Positions 6,875-11,238 of a stretch of 11,238 bases of DNA are shown in pieces. The notes beneath the pieces were generated by a model, which was not told the origin of the DNA, did no database searches, and saw nothing but the letters and a program-made list of their open reading frames with translations. The first letter of the stretch is position 1; each line of letters starts with the position of its first letter. Source of the DNA: Bacilli bacterium (lineage in GTDB: Bacteria; Bacillota_I; Bacilli_A; RF39; UBA660). The stretch lies in NCBI GenBank assembly GCA_016296185.1, contig JAEDJT010000044.1, positions 1-11,238 of the forward strand, written 5' to 3'. Made by a program: the position numbers and the translations under genes.

Positions 6875-7633
6875 ATGTCTAATTACGGAAAAGGGATACC
6901 TTTGGCATCAGGGTTTGACCTAGGAGCTAAGATTCCTTTAGACTCTCGTACAGTAGTAACCACTGTTGAGGAGAGAGACGCTCATATATCTAATAATAGA
7001 GTTTATGTAGGCATGAGGGTATTTGTAAGTAATGAAAATAAGGAATATTTATGGAATGGTACTGAGTGGGAATTAGTTCCAGACAAAGCATATGTCGATA
7101 ATGCAGTTGCTAATATTAAGATTGATGAAGAACAATTAGCAAATTATGCTACTAAAGATGAGATTCCCACAAAAACAAGTCAATTAACTAATGATAGCAA
7201 TTTTGCTACCGAATCCTACGTTACAGACGCAATTAATAATGCCTCTTTAGGCGGTGGCGAAGGAACTAATATAGATTTAAGTGATTATCAAACTAAGGTA
7301 GATATAAACCTATCAACAACTGATAAAACAATTGTTGGCGCTATTAACGAGTTAGATGTTGAAGGTATAAAAGCAGAAGACTTTGAGGATAGTTCGGTTA
7401 TAATTGATAATAACTTAACTTCTAGAGTAAGTAATTTAGAGTTAACTAAAGCAGATATTTCTTATGTAGACACTCAAATAGCTAACGCTCAATTAGGCGG
7501 TTCAGGAGGCTCAAGTGATATAGATTTATCTAAATACGCTACCAAAGATTATGTAGATTATCAAATAGAAAATCACACTCATCCAAAAGTTACTAATGAG
7601 GATATAGAGCAAATAATGAATGATATTTTTTAA
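6875..7633 (+). CDS. Short tail fibre protein with DxRTVV-type head domain
   Basis: 252 residues; TAGGAGGTGA (6861-6870) supplies both the upstream stop and a perfect ribosome binding site. The head (residues 1-70: GIPLASGFDLGAKIPLDSRTVV, then VYVGMRVFV and YLWNGTEWELV) matches a small N-terminal domain common on phage tail and structural proteins, probably a docking or assembly module. Then follow PTKTSQLTNDS, YVTDAINNASLGGG, a YQTK unit (7286-7354), an LTSRVSNLE coiled-coil block and ANAQLGG, ending with HTHPKVTNEDIEQIMNDIF. There is no large tip domain, so it may be a linker or shaft on which other fibres sit, or a fibre whose tip has been lost. Its block IKAEDFEDSSVII...AQLGG parallels gene 1 closely in protein but differs at many third codon positions. 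Confidence 0.8.
   Translation: MSNYGKGIPLASGFDLGAKIPLDSRTVVTTVEERDAHISNNRVYVGMRVFVSNENKEYLWNGTEWELVPDKAYVDNAVANIKIDEEQLANYATKDEIPTKTSQLTNDSNFATESYVTDAINNASLGGGEGTNIDLSDYQTKVDINLSTTDKTIVGAINELDVEGIKAEDFEDSSVIIDNNLTSRVSNLELTKADISYVDTQIANAQLGGSGGSSDIDLSKYATKDYVDYQIENHTHPKVTNEDIEQIMNDIF
7286..7354 (+). repeat. YQTK...GAINEL fibre module, copy 7
   Basis: 23 codons in the fibre at 6875. The following DVEGIKAED matches the region after copy 1. Confidence 0.85.
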
Positions 7634-7650
7634 AGGAAAGGTGATACAAT

Positions 7651-8538
7651 ATGGCCACAGTTAAATATACTGATATTGATGGACTAAAGTATGCGTTACT
7701 TCAATTTCTATCCAACTCAGATTTACGCTATTTAGGCATTAATGACAATGCAGTATCCGCATCTAAGTTAGAAAATGCTAAAACAATAAATGGAGTTCTT
7801 TTTGATGGTACTCAGAATATTACTATTAAAGCTGACCCAAATAATCATAGTCATAACGCTAGTGATATTACAGATTTAAATACAGCTATTAATAACGCAA
7901 TAACAGGAGCAGGAGGTACAGCTCACACACATAGTAATCTTGATACTCTTGAAAAGATTACTGAGTTAAAATTATCTACTTGGGATACAAAAATAGGTAC
8001 TGATGGAGTAGCAAACTTAGAATATACTAACACAAATATGAGTTCTGTAACTAATGTGAAAGAAGGTTTAGATACGATTACACTAAGTGTAGTTGGATTA
8101 GTTTCAGATATAGGCAATATAAATAATGCATCTACGGGTATCTTAGCACAAGCTAAACAATATACTAATCAACAAATCGCATTGCAGACACATTTATCAT
8201 TTAGTATAGTAAGTGATTTACCTAGTTCAAATATTTCAACATCAACTATCTATCTTAAACCAATAAGTGGAGGTTCTTCTTCTAACGTTTACGAAGAATA
8301 TATTTATATTAATTCTAAATGGGAAATAATAGGTACTACTAAAACTGATTTATCTGATTATTACACTTCTTCTCAAGTAGATAATTTACTTAAGAATAAA
8401 GTTGATAAAGTTAGCGGTATGGGATTATCTCAAGAAAATTATACTACAGCTGAAAAGACTAAATTAGCGAATATTGATACTATAACTACATCGGATATAG
8501 ACGCGATAATAGCAGAAGTATTCCTTAATCAAAAATAG
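7651..8538 (+). CDS. Tail fibre protein with T4-like fibre repeat
   Basis: 295 residues; AAAGGAAAGGTGAT precedes the ATG. An N-terminal helix-rich stretch (MATVKYTDIDGLKYALLQFL) is followed by ASKLENAKTINGVLFDGTQ (about residues 38-57), the repeat found in many phage long-tail-fibre proteins. NHSHNASDITDL and AHTHSNLDTL give two HxH turns. Residues ~182-250 hold a known tail module: SDLPSSNISTSTIYL, then EYIYINSKWEIIGTTK and DLSDYYTSSQVDNLL. A GLSQENYTTAEKTKLANI unit and a short acidic C-terminus (SDIDAIIAEVFLNQK) close the protein. The ending DIDAIIAEVF resembles the end of the gene at 6875 (EDIEQIMNDIF), so both may share a C-terminal assembly helix. The gene is packed between its neighbours (16-nt and 12-nt gaps), so equal production is likely. 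Confidence 0.8.
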   Translation: MATVKYTDIDGLKYALLQFLSNSDLRYLGINDNAVSASKLENAKTINGVLFDGTQNITIKADPNNHSHNASDITDLNTAINNAITGAGGTAHTHSNLDTLEKITELKLSTWDTKIGTDGVANLEYTNTNMSSVTNVKEGLDTITLSVVGLVSDIGNINNASTGILAQAKQYTNQQIALQTHLSFSIVSDLPSSNISTSTIYLKPISGGSSSNVYEEYIYINSKWEIIGTTKTDLSDYYTSSQVDNLLKNKVDKVSGMGLSQENYTTAEKTKLANIDTITTSDIDAIIAEVFLNQK

Positions 8539-8550
8539 GAGGTGCTTCTA

Positions 8551-9795
8551 ATGGCATACAATTTTGATGATGAAACTTTAAAATATTATACACAAAAGTT
8601 AAAAGAGAAATTAGCCGAAAAAGATGAAATACCAACTAAAACAAGTGATTTGAGTAATGATAGTGGATTCCTATCAAACATTCCCGAAGAGTATATTACT
8701 GAGACTGAGTTAAATGCTAAAGGTTATTTAACGCAACATCAAGATATTAGTGGTAAAGCTAATACATCTGATTTATCAACTGTTGCAACAAGTGGTAATT
8801 ATAATGACTTAATTAATAAGCCGACAATACCTTCAACAACTGATGTAGAAAATTCTATTAAATATAAAGGTGTAATTACAACAGATATTAATACTTGCAC
8901 TACTACAGGTTTCTATAAAGTTCAACAAGGAACAGCCAATCTACCCATAAATGAATATTCATTTTTATTAGTTTATAATGAAGCAGGTTATGGTACATTA
9001 ATACAAGTTTGGTATTCTGTTACATCTGATAAACAAAGAATAAGAAGGAGAGCAAGTACAACGTGGGGTGAATGGTATACTGTGTATACTGAAAACGAAC
9101 CACCTACGATACCAAGTGAATATGTTACTGAAACTGAATTAGCGTCTAAAGGATATTTAACAGAACACCAAGATATAAGTGGGAAGGTAGATAAAATAAA
9201 TGGTAAAGGATTAAGTACTAATGATTATACAACAGAAGAGAAAAATAAATTAAATGGAATAGAAGAAAACGCAAATAATTATTCTTTACCAATTGCAAGT
9301 AGTACTGTATTAGGTGGTATTAAAGTAGGTAGTGGATTAAGTATAGATAGCAATGGGGTGCTATCATCAAATGGTGGAAGTTCTGATTTAAGTAATTACC
9401 AAACTAAAACAGATGATAGCCTTACTACTACAAATAAAACAATTGTAGGTGCTATCAATGAGCTTGATATAGAATGTATAAAAGCGGAGGATTATAACAA
9501 CGACCCTGTTGTAGTTGGCAATAATCTTGTGGCTAGGGTAAGTGCTTTAGAAACTAATAAATCAGAAGTATTATCAAGAGTTGATTCATTAGAAACTAAT
9601 AAAGCAGACGTTTCAAGAGTAAGTGCTTTAGAAACTAATAAGGCAGATAAATCCTCTATACCTACATCACTTCCTGCTAACGGTGGTAATTCCAACACAG
9701 TCGGTGGATTTTCTATATGGGTAGGAACTCAATCTGAATATGATGCTATAACTACTAAATCAAGTACAACTCTTTATTTTATAAGAGAGGTGTAA
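8551..9795 (+). CDS. Tail fibre protein with pyocin-knob-like domain
   Basis: 414 residues from ATG 8551, placed 6 nt after AGGAGGTG (8537-8544); an in-frame GTG at 8542 lies inside that ribosome binding site. The N-terminus is a charged helix (MAYNFDDETLKYYTQKLKEKL). Then come PTKTSDLSNDSGFL linkers, two QHQDISGK/EHQDISGK units, and a knob-like domain at residues ~104-181 (YKGVITTDINTCTTTGFYKV, later WYSVTSDKQRIRRR and TWGEWYTVYTEN). Pyocin-knob domains occur on R-pyocin and phage fibres and are thought to bind the cell surface. After this are GLSTNDYTTEEKNKL, SSTVLGGIKVGSGLSI, a YQTK unit (9397-9465), and a heptad-like triplet of LETNK segments (about 9547-9650). The end, SIWVGTQSEYDAITTK...TLYFI, is a common fibre C-terminus. 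It overlaps the next gene's leader by a 3-nt gap. Confidence 0.82.
   Translation: MAYNFDDETLKYYTQKLKEKLAEKDEIPTKTSDLSNDSGFLSNIPEEYITETELNAKGYLTQHQDISGKANTSDLSTVATSGNYNDLINKPTIPSTTDVENSIKYKGVITTDINTCTTTGFYKVQQGTANLPINEYSFLLVYNEAGYGTLIQVWYSVTSDKQRIRRRASTTWGEWYTVYTENEPPTIPSEYVTETELASKGYLTEHQDISGKVDKINGKGLSTNDYTTEEKNKLNGIEENANNYSLPIASSTVLGGIKVGSGLSIDSNGVLSSNGGSSDLSNYQTKTDDSLTTTNKTIVGAINELDIECIKAEDYNNDPVVVGNNLVARVSALETNKSEVLSRVDSLETNKADVSRVSALETNKADKSSIPTSLPANGGNSNTVGGFSIWVGTQSEYDAITTKSSTTLYFIREV
9397..9465 (+). repeat. YQTK...GAINEL fibre module, copy 8
   Basis: 23 codons in the pyocin-knob fibre, followed by DIECIKAED. Confidence 0.85.
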
Positions 9796-9798
9796 TGT

Positions 9799-10521
9799 AT
9801 GGCAACTATAACATTAAGACCTACTAGTGGTACTGGTTCTGAATGGACTAACGTAGTTAATGTCTATGATGGTAATCAATCTACTTTAGGCTCGGTGTCT
9901 GTAAGTAGATTGAATTACTCATCTAGAACGTTAGTATTAGATTTTGATACATCAGTTATTCCTTCTGGGTCTACAATTAATAAGGCTACTCTTACTATCC
10001 GTTCTAAAGCTGGGAAAAATACTATAACAGTATATGTAGATATAAATCAAGATTCGGCTAATAGGGTTGTAAATCAAAAGCAAACAACTAGTGTGGCGAA
10101 CTATACGACTGATGTTACTGATTATATGTCAAACTTAACATCTGTAGAAGTTACACCATCTAATACCAACTGGTCAGGTAACACTTTTGAACTCTATGAG
10201 CTTTGGATAGATGTTGACTATACAGAAGTAACTTATTATACAGTAACATTTAAAGATTGGAATGGACAAATATTAAAGACACAAACAGTAACTGAAGGGG
10301 CGGTAGCACTCGCCCCTCCTAACCCTACAAGAGATGGTTATACATTTATAGGTTGGGATAAAGGTTTTACGAATGTTAGAAGTAATTTAGAAGTAATAGC
10401 CCAATATGAAGAAAATAAAACAAGTATAAATGTAAATATTGGCGACATATCTTTATCTAAGGTATATATTGGAGATAAAGAAATAATAGGAATTTATTTA
10501 GGAGATAAAAGAATATTTTAG
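9799..10521 (+). CDS. Beta-sandwich tail protein with InlB/Flg_new-like repeat
   Basis: 240 residues; GAGAGGTG (9785-9792) precedes the ATG. No shared fibre modules are present. Residues 1-145 look like a beta-sandwich, possibly carbohydrate-binding: a front strand MATITLRPTSGTGSEW, then LDFDTSVIPSGSTINKATL, and TFELYELWIDVDY. Residues ~148-205 carry a VTFKDWNG...TVTEGAVALAPPNPTRDGYTFIGWDK pattern (quoted in pieces), the InlB B-repeat/Flg_new type found on bacterial surface proteins. The tail ISLSKVYIGDKEIIGIYLGDK contains a doubled Y-x-G-D-K-x-I motif that I recognise from the C-termini of phage structural proteins; it may be a docking or capping element. The stop codon lies inside a hairpin (10512-10549). 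Either a host-surface adhesin or a baseplate accessory would fit; function is not assigned. Confidence 0.75.
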   Translation: MATITLRPTSGTGSEWTNVVNVYDGNQSTLGSVSVSRLNYSSRTLVLDFDTSVIPSGSTINKATLTIRSKAGKNTITVYVDINQDSANRVVNQKQTTSVANYTTDVTDYMSNLTSVEVTPSNTNWSGNTFELYELWIDVDYTEVTYYTVTFKDWNGQILKTQTVTEGAVALAPPNPTRDGYTFIGWDKGFTNVRSNLEVIAQYEENKTSINVNIGDISLSKVYIGDKEIIGIYLGDKRIF

Positions 10522-10549
10522 TAAATATTAATCCGTTTACTAAAATATT
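10512..10549 (+). terminator. Hairpin at the end of the packed gene cluster (possible terminator)
   Basis: Perfect 14-bp inverted repeat: AATATTTTAGTAAA (10512-10525) and TTTACTAAAATATT (10536-10549), 10-nt loop. The left arm includes the stop codon of the gene at 9799. The stem is very AT-rich and the following sequence is GTAAAAATAAT, not a T-run, so termination is uncertain. It lacks the 18-nt promoter-like box seen before the other two hairpins. Confidence 0.4.
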
Positions 10550-10578
10550 GTAAAAATAATAAATGGAGGCAATAAATT

Positions 10579-11238
10579 ATGGCAAATATTAAAAAGTTAA
10601 AAGCAAACGGGCAAGATATAGTACCTATAACTCATGAACAAGCCGTTTTAGATTCCAATGGTGTGACATTAGAATCTAAACTCGCCACTATAAATAATAC
10701 TTTATCTAGGCTAGAAAATAACTCTACCCCTAGTACTCCTAGTACACCAGATACACCAAGTACTCCTTCTTTAGAAGGTAATATTAAAATACTAACTATT
10801 GGTAATTATACAATAAAATATAATGAAACCGATGATACATTAGATTTCATATACAATGGTGCAACAGATGTACCTGTAGTACCACCTACAGAAGAAGTAG
10901 TACCTTTAACTTGGACAGTAGGTAATTTAAGCGGTACTGATGGTTCTGAAACAGAACAAGCTAATTCTTTAAGAAGTAGTTTTGCTGCTATTGAAGATAA
11001 CTATGATTATTCATTCTATTTAGATACATCATTCTATGACCCATCAGGTGTACGTGTTTATTTCTACGATACTAATAAGACATATATTAGTAGAACTGAT
11101 GGAAATGTTATAGGATATGTATCAGGGATATACATCTCAATAGATGTTCCTACTAATGCAGCTTATATGCGATTTAAAGCTAATGCATCTGGCACTACAT
11201 CAGTAGATACTATTGGCAGTTTATTTACATTAAGAAAA
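10579..11238 (+). CDS. Tail fibre or receptor-binding protein (3' partial)
   Basis: Open to the right edge, 220 residues visible. GGAGG at 10565-10569 supports the ATG. The head (MANIKKLKANGQDIVPITHE, then AVLDSNGVTLESKL) is paralogous to the head of the double-Kelch fibre at 2283 and probably docks at the same kind of site. A short coiled segment leads to a Thr/Ser/Pro linker (STPSTPSTPDTPSTPS, about residues 52-67). A conserved small segment follows (about 69-92, ILTIGNYTIKYNETDDTLDF), then from about residue 105 a beta-rich domain: PLTWTVGNLSGTDGS, RVYFYDTNKTYISR, YISIDVPTNAAYMRFKAN. This pattern (W..G......LR...YDFYLD....VRVYFYD.....I....A.YMRF) resembles galactose-binding-like sugar modules on Firmicutes extracellular and phage proteins. 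The rest lies beyond the window. Confidence 0.78.
   Translation, partial: MANIKKLKANGQDIVPITHEQAVLDSNGVTLESKLATINNTLSRLENNSTPSTPSTPDTPSTPSLEGNIKILTIGNYTIKYNETDDTLDFIYNGATDVPVVPPTEEVVPLTWTVGNLSGTDGSETEQANSLRSSFAAIEDNYDYSFYLDTSFYDPSGVRVYFYDTNKTYISRTDGNVIGYVSGIYISIDVPTNAAYMRFKANASGTTSVDTIGSLFTLRK

Noticed and set aside
8542..8550. GTG 8542 as start of the pyocin-knob fibre
   Set aside because: It lies inside the ribosome binding site of ATG 8551.
10728..10775. Thr/Ser/Pro stretch as a CRISPR or tandem-repeat locus
   Set aside because: It is a short in-frame coding linker of the last fibre with irregular codons and no spacers.
1..11238. Alternative genetic code (TGA read as Trp)
   Set aside because: No TGA stop is used by any gene (only TAA and TAG), but all Trp codons are TGG and no in-frame TGA occurs, so AT-rich stop choice explains it.
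1..11238. Diversity-generating retroelement acting on the Kelch fibres
   Set aside because: No reverse transcriptase, template repeat or adenine-specific variable repeat is visible; blade differences look like ordinary divergence. The elements could lie outside the window.

Overview
The window looks like the distal-tail (host-recognition) part of a tailed phage or prophage of a low-GC Firmicute, most likely a Clostridium-like gut bacterium. The reasons are an AT-rich composition (roughly 30% GC by eye), strong AGGAGGTG-type ribosome binding sites, every gene on the + strand, and two families typical of Gram-positive phages: a BppU-type baseplate upper protein and an XkdX-type tail. No replication, lysis, integration, tRNA or CRISPR features are present. 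The host is inferred, not shown.

Layout. (1) 3-2189: the 3' part of a tail fibre ending in a six-bladed Kelch propeller. (2) 2191-2282: a spacer with a 12-codon remnant of an XkdX-like gene and a promoter-like box. (3) 2283-4451: a second fibre with a short tail-anchor head and two consecutive six-bladed Kelch propellers. (4) 4545-5039: the intact XkdX-like gene. (5) 5130-6863: a BppU-headed fibre with a different C-terminal domain. (6) 6875-10521: four tightly packed fibre or accessory genes. They carry, in order, a fibre-head domain, a T4-like fibre repeat, a pyocin-knob domain, and a beta-sandwich with an InlB/Flg_new-like repeat. (7) 10579 to the window edge: the 5' part of another fibre, whose head is paralogous to that of gene 2.

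How the parts work together. The fibres share a small set of modules: HxH turn, PTKTSQLTNDS linker, YQTK...KTIVGAINEL, and LTSRVSNLE coiled coil. Each then adds a different tip, so the region reads as a toolkit of trimeric spikes or fibres on one baseplate, probably for binding cell-surface glycans. Genes 2, 3 and 4 each have a ~90-nt leader with an 18-nt promoter-like box; two of these leaders also contain a hairpin. The later genes are packed with 3-17 nt gaps and several stop codons merge with the next ribosome binding site, which suggests one co-translated unit.

Most notable points: a 47-bp direct repeat (46/47 identical) brackets the double-Kelch gene exactly, with a deletion scar of the XkdX-like gene at its left end; GATC is completely absent from the 11.2 kb, and all 14 Asp codons that precede a C-starting codon are GAC; and a 32-codon hinge precedes each of the three Kelch propellers.
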